Source of the DNA: Gemmatimonadales bacterium
GTDB lineage: Bacteria; Gemmatimonadota; Glassbacteria; GWA2-58-10
Direction of reading: 5' to 3'
Length of the DNA stretch: 64,000 nucleotides
Assembly (NCBI GenBank): GCA_024278175.1
Contig: JAJRTS010000111.1
Coordinates: 1-64,000 of the forward strand
Below, one piece after another: positions 1 to 9,212 of this stretch. The position numbers and the translations under genes are program-made. Below the pieces are notes generated by a model. The model saw only the letters and a program-made list of their open reading frames with translations. It did no database searches and was not told the origin of the DNA. Position 1 is the stretch's first letter. Each line of letters opens with the position of its first letter.

Positions 1-17
1 GAGCCGTTCCTTGCCTT

Positions 18-96
18 GTAGGGGCGAACCTTGTGTTCGCCCGTAAAGAATATAGCAGGTGCACAGATTGACGGGCGAACACAAGGTTCGCCCCTA
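18..96. repeat. Inverted repeat, MITE-like palindrome
   Basis: Two arms of about 26 bases (18-43 and 71-96) are perfect reverse complements, with cores GGGGCGAACCTTGTGTTCGC and GCGAACACAAGGTTCGCCCC, separated by 27 bases. No open frame of its own and no gene overlaps it. Short palindromes built on this kind of core are dispersed in many environmental genomes and are usually taken as non-autonomous repeats. The stretch 1-272 holds only this repeat, some featureless sequence and the terminator at 212-247. Confidence 0.75.
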
Positions 97-211
97 CGAC
101 TTTCTACGGACAACGGAAGTCTCTCCGTACCATTATCAGGATTCGCTTTCCTTTGCATTAAGGACAAAACTTTTGAGAACCACTATAGTTACCTGTAAGC
201 GGCAGTCAATA

Positions 212-247
212 AAAAATCCCGGCGGGAGGATACCCGCCGGGATTTTT
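212..247. terminator. Bidirectional rho-independent terminator
   Basis: A GC-rich stem (AATCCCGGCGGG with CCCGCCGGGATT, loop AGGATA) is flanked by an A-run on the left and a T-run on the right. It could stop transcription in both directions. It lies 26 bases past the stop of the minus-strand GWxTD gene and probably ends that transcript. Confidence 0.8.
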
Positions 248-272
248 GTAATTACCGTCAGTTCAAACCGGT

Positions 273-2606
273 CTATTTGACGATATAGAACTTGGACTGG
301 CGCGCGATCTGCTTACCGGTGGCAACGTCGGTGACAATCACGCTGAGGTTGTACTCGCCCGCCGGCGAGTCGCTGATGTCGATTGAGACGTATTCCTGCT
401 GGACGATCCGCTCGGGGTCGGCTTCCTTCTGGAAAGTCATGGTGATTTTGCCCTTGTCCTTGCCGCTGCCGAACAACTTGCCGAACGGCGAGAATATCTT
501 GGCGGCCAGGTTCTTGTCCAGGTTGTCGGCTTCGATCGTGAAGTCAATGTGATAGCTTTTCTTGTTCTCATCGTCCTTGTTCAGGAAGTAGATTTCGTAG
601 TAGACGAACACTGCCTGCTCCTGCCTGAACGTGCGCGAGGGCAACGGCATCACGTTGTAGCTGCCGCGGGTGAACTTGCCCCGCTTCTGCCCGTCGAACG
701 GGGTGATGTTGCTGGCCAGCACGATCTGGCTGACATTGAACTGGTTGGGCTGGTATTGAGTCACATTCAGGTCGCCTTTGTAGATCCCCATGCTCTCGCT
801 GCCCAGGTCCTTGACACTTACCGAGTAGTGATATTCGCCGGGGGGCAGGTTGAGCGTCTGCTTGTCCACCAGCAGCAGGCCCTTGTTGTCCATATCGGGT
901 TCCTGGCTGAGCTGGTAGCTGCGGCGATTATAGACCCTGTCCACTTCGTTCCAGTTCTGGTCGAAAACGGCGAACGTGCTCTCGTAGTTGACCCGCACGC
1001 CGATGATGTCGCGTTTGAACTCCAGGCTCGCCACCGGCAAACCGTAGAAGATGCTTACGTTGCTGTTGGCGTTCATCGCCATAAAATCAGCCGTGTAGTA
1101 GTAGTAGTCCATCGGCTCCGAGCCCATGTCCGGAACATAGGTCTCGCTTTCCATCCCGATAGTCAACGCGGGCTCCAGCAGGTCGGCCTCCATCATCCGC
1201 CAGGTGGTAAACATCTCCTGCTCAAGATAACCGGCATCATCGAAATCCACCCGCTCGTTATAGAGCCTCATATAGATCGGATCTATCTCCACACGGCTCC
1301 AGAGCAGAGCCCGCAAATTCTGACTGTAATCATTGGCTGACAGGGTAGTGGGCTCCTGCGGATTTTCCGGGTTGTCGCGCGTGGTGAACGTCTTGGTGAA
1401 CGCGCTGCCTATCACGGCTTCCAGCAGGCTGCTTGCGATAAAATATGAACTCGACAGCCGGACGAAATTAAAAACGAAATTTTCCGGCTGGCGGTAATAG
1501 ACCCAGGTCTCGTTGTCACGGATACCGTAATTGCCCACCAGGTCGGCGTACTCATCCGGTTTGCCGTGCTTGATATAGACAATACCCCGGTCGTCATAAC
1601 CCTTGGTCTGTTTCATCGTATAATGCTGCTTGGCGTAATTCAGGCGGCGATAGTGCTCCACCAGACGCTCGTTGAATTCGGTTGTGGGCGAGGGGTCGCG
1701 GCTTTTCCAGAATTTGCGGAAGAACAGCTTTTTCTGGTCGATTGTGCGCGCGTTCTTCCACTCGGTCTTTTCCTCGGGCTCCACGATATCTATCGCGTCG
1801 CGGTAGAGTTCCCGCGCTGTGATCTCGTTCAGGTCGTCGAGGCACTGGAAATAGTACACGCTGGCGATCCGCTCGTCCTCGAGCACGAAAAATGCGCGGG
1901 CCATCAGCAGTTTCATCAGTGATGTCATCTCCTCCGGCCCCTGGCTCGAAAGGTCGGAGAGAATCGACTGAGCGATTTCGGTGTTGTAGATATCGAAATA
2001 TCCCAGACCCATCGTATAAATCCCCTCGCTCTCGTCGGGATTGCGCTCCAGCAGCCGCTGGAAGAGATCGAGGGCCTCGCGGTTCTGCCCCGTTCTTACG
2101 TAGAGCTTACCCAGATGCTCGCTGGCGTCGTGCTTCTCGTGATCCACCTCCACGATATTTTCCAGCAGGTTGATCGCCACCTCGTAGTTCTGCGGATCTT
2201 CCTGGTCCAGGTAGTCTTCGGCGAATTCCCAGTTGGCCTCGATATAATAATTGGTGTTCACCGGGAAATCGTCCCAACCGCCGCTGGGGATATGAAATCC
2301 GTTGCGCGCGGACTCGACAAAAACCTTGCTGACTACCTGCTCGGCCACCTTGCGTTTAGTCGTCGTGCCGATCATTGCGAGGGCTTTATAGAACAGCGCT
2401 TCACCCGAATTGGGGTTAGTGGCCAGCACCTCGTCCATCAGACCGATTGCAGCTGTGAAGTTACTGCCTTTGATCATCTCGCGCGCACGCTCGACCTTCT
2501 GCTGTAACTCGCCGCCTGGCGGCGTGTCATCCTGAGCGGTCAACATTGCCGGTGAGATTATCAAAATGATGGCGGCCAGGACAGAAGAGATATGACGACC
2601 CATCAT
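273..2606 (-). CDS. GWxTD domain-containing protein with TPR repeats, exported
   Basis: 777 residues. An N-terminal signal peptide (hydrophobic core about residues 8-24, ending MLTAQ) predicts export. Residues about 30-230 contain TPR-like helical pairs, for example EALFYKALAMIG and ASEHLGKLYVRTGQ. A GWxTD-type domain follows, with the diagnostic segment KGYDDRGIVYIKHGKPDEY near residue 340; the core motif is degenerate (GYDD rather than GWxTD). The C-terminal half is beta-rich and resembles the region that follows this domain in FCB and Acidobacteria homologues. The biochemical role of the family is unknown. The ATG is preceded by AAGGAG seven bases upstream, and a TATAAT box lies at 2639-2644. 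The gene is monocistronic and divergent from ileS. Confidence 0.85.
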   Translation of the reverse strand: MMGRHISSVLAAIILIISPAMLTAQDDTPPGGELQQKVERAREMIKGSNFTAAIGLMDEVLATNPNSGEALFYKALAMIGTTTKRKVAEQVVSKVFVESARNGFHIPSGGWDDFPVNTNYYIEANWEFAEDYLDQEDPQNYEVAINLLENIVEVDHEKHDASEHLGKLYVRTGQNREALDLFQRLLERNPDESEGIYTMGLGYFDIYNTEIAQSILSDLSSQGPEEMTSLMKLLMARAFFVLEDERIASVYYFQCLDDLNEITARELYRDAIDIVEPEEKTEWKNARTIDQKKLFFRKFWKSRDPSPTTEFNERLVEHYRRLNYAKQHYTMKQTKGYDDRGIVYIKHGKPDEYADLVGNYGIRDNETWVYYRQPENFVFNFVRLSSSYFIASSLLEAVIGSAFTKTFTTRDNPENPQEPTTLSANDYSQNLRALLWSRVEIDPIYMRLYNERVDFDDAGYLEQEMFTTWRMMEADLLEPALTIGMESETYVPDMGSEPMDYYYYTADFMAMNANSNVSIFYGLPVASLEFKRDIIGVRVNYESTFAVFDQNWNEVDRVYNRRSYQLSQEPDMDNKGLLLVDKQTLNLPPGEYHYSVSVKDLGSESMGIYKGDLNVTQYQPNQFNVSQIVLASNITPFDGQKRGKFTRGSYNVMPLPSRTFRQEQAVFVYYEIYFLNKDDENKKSYHIDFTIEADNLDKNLAAKIFSPFGKLFGSGKDKGKITMTFQKEADPERIVQQEYVSIDISDSPAGEYNLSVIVTDVATGKQIARQSKFYIVK

Positions 2607-2638
2607 TAGTGCACTCCTTTTAACCTGTAAATTGGGTT

Positions 2639-2644
2639 ATTATA
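2639..2644 (-). promoter_or_regulatory. -10 box for the GWxTD gene
   Basis: A perfect TATAAT on the minus strand, 32 bases upstream of the ATG at 2606. No convincing -35 hexamer is seen 17 bases further up, so this is a partial promoter match. Confidence 0.4.
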
Positions 2645-2815
2645 TTTCAGTTTCCCAAAACACAGCGGCGCGATACCCGCCACATAAAAAACAAAAATAA
2701 AGCTCATGCCAGTTGATTTCAACTGATTAAAACATCTTTCCCGCCGGAATGCAACCCTTGAGCTAACAGGCCGCTGATACTGCCGGCTGATTATCCGCTC
2801 ACAAAAGCTTTTCAC

Positions 2816-2844
2816 TTGATATGAAATAAGTTGTTTCCTATATT
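2816..2844 (+). promoter_or_regulatory. Sigma-70-like promoter of the ileS operon
   Basis: TTGATA (2816-2821), a 17-base spacer and TATATT (2839-2844) form a good vegetative promoter about 105 bases before the ileS start. The leader is too short for a T-box, and no specifier or antiterminator fold is visible. The rest of the divergent 2607-2948 spacer shows nothing else. Confidence 0.6.
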
Positions 2845-2948
2845 GGTTGCCTTTAACATTAACCGTTTCAATTCTTCCCGGTAAGGGAATCTTTTTCCCA
2901 ATCGCCGGGCCTTGCCTTTCAATAACTATTACCCGTGACCCTTTGACG

Positions 2949-5900
2949 ATGTTCAAAGAATATTCAAAAAGCCTCAAGCTTCCGGAACTTGAAAAGGAAA
3001 TTATCTCTTTCTGGGAACAGAACAAGGTTTTTCTGGAAAGCATTGAACGCAACCAGTACCGTGAGAAATTCGTCTTCTACGAGGGACCGCCCACGGCCAA
3101 CGGCCGGCCGGGCATCCATCATGTCATCAGCAGGACGATCAAGGACCTCGTTTGCCGCTATTACACCATGCTTGGCTACCATGTTCCGCGCAAGGCCGGT
3201 TGGGACACTCATGGCCTGCCCGTGGAAATCGAGGTCGAGAAACAGTTGCAGATCAGCGGCAGACAACAGATCGAGAACTACGGGGTAGAGAAGTTCAACA
3301 AGCTCTGCCGGGAAAGCGTGTTCAAATACCTCGGGGACTGGCAGGAGCTGACCCGCAGGATGGGCTACTGGCTGGACTACGAGAATCCCTATATCACTTT
3401 CGAGCGCGACTACATCGAAACGGTCTGGTGGCTGTTGAAACAGATGTGGGACAAGGGGCTGCTCTACAAGGGCGCCAAGATTCTCCCCTACTGCCCCCGC
3501 TGCGGCACCGGCCTGAGCAGCCACGAGGTCTCACTGGGCTACAAGGAAGTCGAGGACCCCAGCGTATTCGTGCGGATGAAACTGGCCGATGAGCCGGAAA
3601 CGAGCTTCCTGGTCTGGACCACCACACCCTGGACACTGATCTCCAACGTGGCGCTGGCTGTGGGCGCGGACCACACCTACGCCCGCGTCAGTTACGACGG
3701 GGAAACCCTGATCATGGCCGAGGCCCTGGTGGGCAAGGTGCTGGGCGAAGAGGCCCGGGTGTTGGAAACTTTCCCCGGCCGCGAGCTGGAGCGCAAACGC
3801 TACACCCGCCTGTTCGACTTCGTCAGCCTGCCCGAGGACAAGGACGCGTTCTTTGTCACCGTGGCCGATTTTGTCAGCCTGGAGGACGGCACGGGCATAG
3901 TGCATGTCGCCCCGGCGTTCGGCGCCGACGACTACGCGCTCGCGCGCCGCTACGAGTTGCCGCTGCTGCAGCCTGTCGATGAGAGCGGCAAGTTCACCGC
4001 CGAGGTCACTCCCTGGGCCGGGAAATTCGTCAAGGACGCCGATCACGAGATAGCCGCCAACCTCAAGGAGCGCGGCCTGCTCTATCTGCAGGAAAGCTAC
4101 AAGCACAACTACCCGTTCTGCTGGCGCTGCTCAACCCCCCTGCTCTATTACGCCCGCGACAGTTGGTTTATCAGCACCAGCAAGTTTCGCCAGGAACTGC
4201 TGCGCAACAACTCGTCGGTGAACTGGTTTCCCGCCGAAGTGGGCCGGCGACGGTTCGCCCAGTGGCTGGAAAACAACGTGGACTGGGCGCTGAGCCGCGA
4301 CCGTTACTGGGGTACGCCCCTGCCAATCTGGATCTGCCGGAGCTGCGGCCATCAGCACGCGGTGGGCAGCGTGGCCGAACTGCGCCGGATGGGCCGCGAC
4401 GTTGCCGAGGATATCGACCTTCACAAACCGTACGTGGACGATGTGATCCTTGATTGCCCGCAGTGCAAGGGGGAGATGAGCAGAGTCTCCCAGGTGATCG
4501 ACTGCTGGTTCGATTCGGGCGCGATGCCGTTCGCACAGCTCCATTACCCGTTTGAGAACGAGGACGAGTTCGGCGAAAAATTTCCCTGCCATTTTATCTG
4601 CGAGGGGCTGGACCAGACCCGCGGCTGGTTCTACAGCCTGCTGGCGATCAGTACGCTGATCACCGGTAAGGCCCCCTACCGCAACGTGCTGGTCAACGAC
4701 CTGATCCTGGACAAGAGCGGCCAGAAGATGAGCAAGTCGGTGGGCAACACGGTCGATCCGTGGGACGTGTTCGACGCCCACGGGGCCGACCCGCTGCGCT
4801 GGTACCTGATCTCCGTAAGCCAGCCCTGGCTGCCCAAGCGTTTCGATATCGACGGCGTGGCGGAGGTGGTCCGCAAGTTTTTCGACACCCTGCTCAACGT
4901 CTATTCCTTTTTCGCCATCTATGCCAATATCGACAAGTTCGTACCCGGTGAGGATGGTGTCGGCGAGGTGGACCTTACCGACGAGCTGGATAGCTGGGTG
5001 ATCAGCAGGCTCAATTCCACTATCGCCCAGGTTCGCAAGTCGCTCGACGGCTACGATCTGACCCGCGCCGCACGCACGATCCAGCAGTTCGTGATCGATG
5101 ACGTGAGCAACTGGTACGTGAGGCGCAACCGCCGGCGCTTCTGGCAGAGCGGCGAAAGCAGTGACAAACGTTCCGCGTTCACCACCCTCTGGGAAGTGTT
5201 GACAAAGGTGAGCAGGATGATGGCCCCGATCGCGCCGTTCGTCAGCGAATCCCTCTATTGCCGCCTGGTTGCCGATCAGCTTCCCGGCCAGCCGCCCAGC
5301 GTGCACCTGAGCAGTTTTCCCGAGGCCCAGAACGGTCGGATCGACCTGGAACTGGAGCGCAGAATGGAAGCCGCCCAGCAACTGGTGATCCTCGGCCGCG
5401 CCGCCCGCAACCGCAGCAGGATCAAGGTCCGTCAACCGCTGCGGCGGATGCTGGTGCAGACCCCCAAAGATTGCACCGCCGCCGATCTGGATTCGATTTG
5501 CAGGATAGTACGCGAGGAGATCAATGTTAAGGAAATCCAACCCGTAAAAAACGCGTACGACTACGTTACCCTGTCGTTAAAACTTGATTTCAAGATGGCG
5601 GGCCCTAAATTCGGTCCCAGGGTCAGGGAGATCGCCGCCGCTCTGGACGCGCTCGGCCAGGATGAGGTCGGCAGGATGCACGGCCAGGGCCTGATCAAGC
5701 TGACTCTGGAGAGCGGCAGCGTTGAGCTCTCTCTGCGGGACGTGGAGGTTCGCACCGCCGACCGCGAGGGTTACGTGGTGGAAACCGGCAACGGCTACGG
5801 CGTTGTGCTCGACACGGCGCTGGACGAAAAACTGATCCGGGAGGGGATTGCCCGCGAACTCGTCAATAAGATTCAGAATATGCGCAAATCCGCTGGATTC

Positions 5901-6098
5901 GAGGTGCTCGACCGAATCGAGGTCGGTATCGAGAGCAGCGCCAAAGTCAACGGTTCGATGCGCGAATTTGAAGGTTATATCCGCGCCGAAACCTTGTGCG
6001 ACCGACTCAGCCAGGGCAGTATCGACGAGGACTCGTTGAGTCAGGAGTGGAACATTAACGACGAGCCGGCGGTAATTACGATCCGTAAGCCAAATTAA
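2949..6098 (+). CDS. ileS: Isoleucine--tRNA ligase
   Basis: A 1049-residue class I aminoacyl-tRNA synthetase that charges tRNA-Ile in the cytoplasm. The HIGH-type motif is GRPGIHH near residues 52-58 and the KMSKS motif sits at about 593-597 (GQKMSKSVGNT). The editing (CP1) domain lies between them, with TTTPWTL and GTGIVHVAPAFG. Cysteine pairs CRSCG and CPQCK are within the insertion, and a C-terminal anticodon-binding region follows. The ATG at 2949 gives the normal MFKEY... start; an upstream in-frame ATG at 2847 would add 34 unlikely residues and would sit just after the promoter -10 box. Length and motif order fit the longer IleS type found in many FCB bacteria. It is the first gene of a plus-strand run with dksA-like, lspA, rluD and yhaM. 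Confidence 0.97.
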   Translation: MFKEYSKSLKLPELEKEIISFWEQNKVFLESIERNQYREKFVFYEGPPTANGRPGIHHVISRTIKDLVCRYYTMLGYHVPRKAGWDTHGLPVEIEVEKQLQISGRQQIENYGVEKFNKLCRESVFKYLGDWQELTRRMGYWLDYENPYITFERDYIETVWWLLKQMWDKGLLYKGAKILPYCPRCGTGLSSHEVSLGYKEVEDPSVFVRMKLADEPETSFLVWTTTPWTLISNVALAVGADHTYARVSYDGETLIMAEALVGKVLGEEARVLETFPGRELERKRYTRLFDFVSLPEDKDAFFVTVADFVSLEDGTGIVHVAPAFGADDYALARRYELPLLQPVDESGKFTAEVTPWAGKFVKDADHEIAANLKERGLLYLQESYKHNYPFCWRCSTPLLYYARDSWFISTSKFRQELLRNNSSVNWFPAEVGRRRFAQWLENNVDWALSRDRYWGTPLPIWICRSCGHQHAVGSVAELRRMGRDVAEDIDLHKPYVDDVILDCPQCKGEMSRVSQVIDCWFDSGAMPFAQLHYPFENEDEFGEKFPCHFICEGLDQTRGWFYSLLAISTLITGKAPYRNVLVNDLILDKSGQKMSKSVGNTVDPWDVFDAHGADPLRWYLISVSQPWLPKRFDIDGVAEVVRKFFDTLLNVYSFFAIYANIDKFVPGEDGVGEVDLTDELDSWVISRLNSTIAQVRKSLDGYDLTRAARTIQQFVIDDVSNWYVRRNRRRFWQSGESSDKRSAFTTLWEVLTKVSRMMAPIAPFVSESLYCRLVADQLPGQPPSVHLSSFPEAQNGRIDLELERRMEAAQQLVILGRAARNRSRIKVRQPLRRMLVQTPKDCTAADLDSICRIVREEINVKEIQPVKNAYDYVTLSLKLDFKMAGPKFGPRVREIAAALDALGQDEVGRMHGQGLIKLTLESGSVELSLRDVEVRTADREGYVVETGNGYGVVLDTALDEKLIREGIARELVNKIQNMRKSAGFEVLDRIEVGIESSAKVNGSMREFEGYIRAETLCDRLSQGSIDEDSLSQEWNINDEPAVITIRKPN

Positions 6099-6146
6099 TC
6101 AAGCCGGCCTCAAGCCCTAACCAGTTAACCGCCAGAGACCGACGAC

Positions 6147-6521
6147 ATGAACAAGAAAAAGCTCAAGCACTTCGAACAGCGGCTGATGGAAGAGCGCGAG
6201 AAAATCCTCAGGGAAATGGGACGTTTCGGCGACTCTTTTCAGTTTAACCTGAAAGATTCCTCGGGAGATCTGTCATCCTACAGTTTCCACATGGCCGACC
6301 ATGCCACGGACTCCGAAATTCAGGAGCGGGCTTTCCAGCAGATGAGCAAGGAAGGCCGGCTGCTCTACCATATCGACGAAGCTCTGCGGCGGCTCTATGG
6401 AAATAATGAGAGCTATGGCCGCTGCGAAAGCTGTAACGAGCCGATCGAGGAATCCAGGCTGGACCTGGTGCCCCATGCGCGGTTGTGTTTCAAGTGCAAA
6501 TCACAGGAAGAACATGGCTGA
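6147..6521 (+). CDS. TraR/DksA family zinc-finger protein
   Basis: 124 residues: an N-terminal coiled-coil helical part followed by a C4 zinc finger, CESCNEP...CFKCK (C-x2-C-x17-C-x2-C), near residues 92-116. This is the TraR/DksA fold, whose members bind the RNA polymerase secondary channel and modulate initiation. The acidic tip residues needed for DksA activity cannot be assigned with confidence, so true DksA function is open. Its last 8 bases overlap the start of lspA, so the two are probably translationally coupled. An ileS-dksA-lspA order is common in bacteria. Confidence 0.9.
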   Translation: MNKKKLKHFEQRLMEEREKILREMGRFGDSFQFNLKDSSGDLSSYSFHMADHATDSEIQERAFQQMSKEGRLLYHIDEALRRLYGNNESYGRCESCNEPIEESRLDLVPHARLCFKCKSQEEHG

Positions 6522-7074
6522 TGACCCCGGTGCACAGTCACGGATCCCGCTGAAAACCAGGCTGATCTGGTTCTTCTCGCTGGTTCCTCCGCTGTTCCTG
6601 CTCGACCTGGCCAGCAAGAGGATTGTCCTGCGCCACATGGAGCCATACGGCCCCACCGTGGAGTTGATCGAAGGGATCGCCCGCTTGCGATTCATCTATA
6701 ACGAGGGGATCGTGTTCGGCATCAACCCCTCCTTTTTCAGCATCGGCGCGCTGGCGGTGTTCTCCGTGCTGGTGGCCCTGCTGATGACGCTCTACCTGTT
6801 GTTCGCCCGGCTGGACGATAAGCCTACCCTGGCAGCCCTGTGCCTGATTGTCGGCGGCGCGTGCGGCAACCTCTACGATCGCGTCGCCTGGGGCCGGGTG
6901 GTCGATTTTATCGAAATCGGGATCGGAGAGCTGACCTGGCCGGTGTTCAACGTGGCCGACATGGCGGTAACAGTCGGCGCGCTCCTGCTTGCCTGGCGAA
7001 TGCTTGCCGCAGGCAAATCCGAAGGCGGCGAGGCGCAGCGGGAGAACTCCCCCCCGGACTCCAGACCGGCTTGA
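6514..7074 (+). CDS. lspA: Lipoprotein signal peptidase (signal peptidase II)
   Basis: 186 residues with four predicted membrane segments (about 15-33, 63-95, 105-125, 142-165). It cleaves the signal peptide of diacylated prolipoproteins at the inner membrane. The catalytic aspartates lie in the conserved blocks CGNLYDRVAWGRVVDFI and FNVADMAVT; the NEGIVFGI segment matches the N-x-G-x-x-F-G motif. The start at 6514 (MADDPGAQ...) was chosen because upstream in-frame starts would lie inside the DksA-like gene. The product would process the lipoproteins that the LolC/LolD system encoded at 37-39 kb releases to the outer membrane. Confidence 0.95.
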   Translation: MADDPGAQSRIPLKTRLIWFFSLVPPLFLLDLASKRIVLRHMEPYGPTVELIEGIARLRFIYNEGIVFGINPSFFSIGALAVFSVLVALLMTLYLLFARLDDKPTLAALCLIVGGACGNLYDRVAWGRVVDFIEIGIGELTWPVFNVADMAVTVGALLLAWRMLAAGKSEGGEAQRENSPPDSRPA

Positions 7075-7077
7075 TCC

Positions 7078-8133
7078 ATGCTTCCCGTTACCACTTGCAA
7101 ACAGGCGGCGCCCACGGTGGACAACTCCGCTGAAATCAGCTATACCGCCACCGCCGCCGATCAGGGCCGGCGGCTCGATGTTGTGCTGGCCGGGGCGCTG
7201 AATATCTCGCGCAGCAGGATTACCGCCCTGGTCCGTGATGGCCTGGTTAGCGGCCCCCCCGGCAAAAAGCTCAAAACTTCCTATCCCGTTGCCGCGGGTG
7301 ACACGTTCAGCCTGCCCCGGCCCGACCCAACGCCGCGCAGCAGCACGCTCCTGCCCCAGCAAATCCCGCTGGAGATCGTTTACGAGGACGAACACCTGCT
7401 GGTGGTTAACAAGCCCCCCGGGATGGTTGTTCATCCCGCCCCCGGCCATCGCAGCGGCACACTGGCCAATGCTGTCGCCGCCCATTGCAACCGCAACTCC
7501 GACAACCGGCTGGACCCCATGCGCCCCGGCATAGTGCATCGTCTGGACAAGGACACCAGCGGCCTGCTGGTGGTGGCCAAAACATTCGAGGCCCACGAGC
7601 ACCTGGCGGCGCAAATCAAGCGGCACTCCGCCTCGCGGATATATCTGGCGCTTACCCTGGGGCACTGGGCCGAGCCGGAGGGAACTATCGAGGCCCCACT
7701 GGGCCGCTCACGGCGCGACCGCAAGAAAATGGCCGTGGCCGGCGAGGGTGGCCGCCGGGCAACCACACTCTACCGGGTAATCGAGAGTTTCCCGGCGGCG
7801 GAGCTTGTGGAGGCCACTCTGCGCACCGGCCGCACCCATCAGATCAGGGTCCACTTTACCCACCGGGGCCACCCGGTGCTGGGCGATCCCGATTACGGCG
7901 GACGCGCCAAAGCGCTGGGGGGTATGGCTCCCGGATTCAGGGGATTACTCAAACAGGCGCTGGAGATGCTACCGCGCCAGGCGCTGCACGCGCACCGGCT
8001 CTCTTTCGAGCACCCCTCGAGCAGGGAAAAACTTGACTTCAGCGTGCCTGTGCCCCAAGATTTCCAGCGTGTACTGGAGTTGCTCCGCCGGCTGGCGGGC
8101 ACAACGGAAAGTATCGAACAGGACAAACAATGA
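7078..8133 (+). CDS. rluD: RluD-type 23S rRNA pseudouridine synthase
   Basis: 351 residues. An N-terminal S4 RNA-binding domain (about residues 25-85, QGRRLDVVLA...SRSRITALVRDG) precedes the RluA/RluD catalytic domain. The active-site motif HRLDKDTSGLLVV is present, the Asp being the nucleophile, as is the RTGRTHQIRVHF motif. Members isomerise uridines in 23S rRNA helix 69. The gene starts three bases after the lspA stop and overlaps yhaM by ATGA. Assignment as RluD rather than RluC or another paralogue rests on the S4 domain and overall match only. Confidence 0.92.
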   Translation: MLPVTTCKQAAPTVDNSAEISYTATAADQGRRLDVVLAGALNISRSRITALVRDGLVSGPPGKKLKTSYPVAAGDTFSLPRPDPTPRSSTLLPQQIPLEIVYEDEHLLVVNKPPGMVVHPAPGHRSGTLANAVAAHCNRNSDNRLDPMRPGIVHRLDKDTSGLLVVAKTFEAHEHLAAQIKRHSASRIYLALTLGHWAEPEGTIEAPLGRSRRDRKKMAVAGEGGRRATTLYRVIESFPAAELVEATLRTGRTHQIRVHFTHRGHPVLGDPDYGGRAKALGGMAPGFRGLLKQALEMLPRQALHAHRLSFEHPSSREKLDFSVPVPQDFQRVLELLRRLAGTTESIEQDKQ

Positions 8134-9212
8134 CTAAAACGCTGAAACAATATGAACCGGGTGAAACAGTGGACGCGATCTGCGTGCTGGCCGGACTCAC
8201 GGTCCGTCAGACCAAGAAGCAGAAACCGTTCCTGCGCCTGGAACTGAACGACTCCGGCGGCAGGATCGACGCGGTGATGTGGGACGGGTTCGACGAGGAG
8301 CTGACGCGCACACCCCAGGGCCAGGTCCTGCGCGTGCGCGGCCGCATGGAGGCCTACGACGACCGTCAGCAGGTGGTGGTAAACTCTATCTCCGTCGCCC
8401 CGGCCGGCAGTTACGACCCCTCTGCCCTGATGCCCTCGAGCGAACGCGCCCCAGCGGAAATGCTGGCCGAGCTTGACGGGATTATCGCCGAGGTGAAGCA
8501 TCCGCTACTGCGCAACCTGCTTGAGATTGCGTTCATCGGCGACGAGGACTTCCGCCGCAGATTCAGCCAGGCTCCGGCGGCCAAACGCTGGCATCAGGCC
8601 TATATCGGCGGCCTGCTGGAGCATACGCTCATCGTGGTGGCCCACGCCCGCGCGCTGGCAGGGCGCTACCGCGAGGTGCAGAGCGATCTGGTTATTGCCG
8701 GGGCGCTGCTCCACGACATCGGCAAAGTTTCCGAGTACCGCTGGGACGGCTACCTTGACAGCTCCACCGAGGGCAAGCTGGTGGGGCATCTGGTAATCGG
8801 CGTGGAGCTGCTCGACAAGTGGACCAGCGGAATCGATGGTTTCCCTGCCCCCCTGGGCTGGCAGCTTAAGCACATCATCATCAGCCATCACGGTTCCCTC
8901 GAGTTTGGCAGCCCGGTTCCGCCGCGCACGCTGGAAGCGCTGGTGGTGCATTTCGCCGATAATCTCGACTCGAAATTGAGCGGAGTACTCAAAATCCGCA
9001 ACCGTCAACTGGATGCCCCCGGGGAGTGGACCGAGTATATCCGTCTGATGGAAACCCAGTTTTTCAAATCCTCCGCGCTCGACTGTGCCGGCGACGAGAC
9101 CGTCCAGGAGCAGAAAACGCCTCAATCGCCGGAACGCTCGCAGACCGGCCAGGCCACACGGCAAGCCTCCCCGCCGCGGGAGCAGTCCCTGTTCGGCGGT
9201 GAGGAGTACTGA
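8130..9212 (+). CDS. OB-fold/HD-domain nuclease, YhaM family
   Basis: 360 residues. An N-terminal OB-fold nucleic-acid-binding domain (about 15-95, with LRLELNDSGGRIDAVMWDGF) is followed by an HD domain (about 150-300). The HD domain holds metal-binding residues in LLEHTLIVVAHARAL, ALLHDIGKV, VGHLVIG and HHGSLEFGSP. This architecture matches the Bacillus YhaM 3'-5' exoribonuclease. A polar tail of about 40 residues rich in Q, S and P follows residue 315 and is probably disordered. Translational coupling to rluD (ATGA overlap) places it last in the ileS run. Substrate specificity cannot be read from the sequence. Confidence 0.88.
   Translation: MTKTLKQYEPGETVDAICVLAGLTVRQTKKQKPFLRLELNDSGGRIDAVMWDGFDEELTRTPQGQVLRVRGRMEAYDDRQQVVVNSISVAPAGSYDPSALMPSSERAPAEMLAELDGIIAEVKHPLLRNLLEIAFIGDEDFRRRFSQAPAAKRWHQAYIGGLLEHTLIVVAHARALAGRYREVQSDLVIAGALLHDIGKVSEYRWDGYLDSSTEGKLVGHLVIGVELLDKWTSGIDGFPAPLGWQLKHIIISHHGSLEFGSPVPPRTLEALVVHFADNLDSKLSGVLKIRNRQLDAPGEWTEYIRLMETQFFKSSALDCAGDETVQEQKTPQSPERSQTGQATRQASPPREQSLFGGEEY

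Noticed and set aside
59-280. 73-codon frame at the left edge
   Set aside because: It covers half of the inverted repeat and the terminator, so it is not a credible gene.
549-1340. 263-codon plus-strand frame opposite the GWxTD gene
   Set aside because: It is the antisense of a well-supported gene, has no motif or ribosome-binding site, and shows the low-complexity make-up of an antisense frame.
2845-2948. T-box riboswitch before ileS
   Set aside because: The leader is only about 100 bases and shows no specifier loop, T-box sequence or terminator/antiterminator pair.
4131-5540. Long minus-strand frame (469 codons) inside ileS
   Set aside because: Antisense to conserved IleS sequence; high-GC codon bias creates long open antisense frames here and in clpC, lpxC, ftsH and lysS.
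7893-8501. 202-codon minus-strand frame across the rluD-yhaM junction
   Set aside because: Antisense over two overlapping, well-supported genes; no motif.
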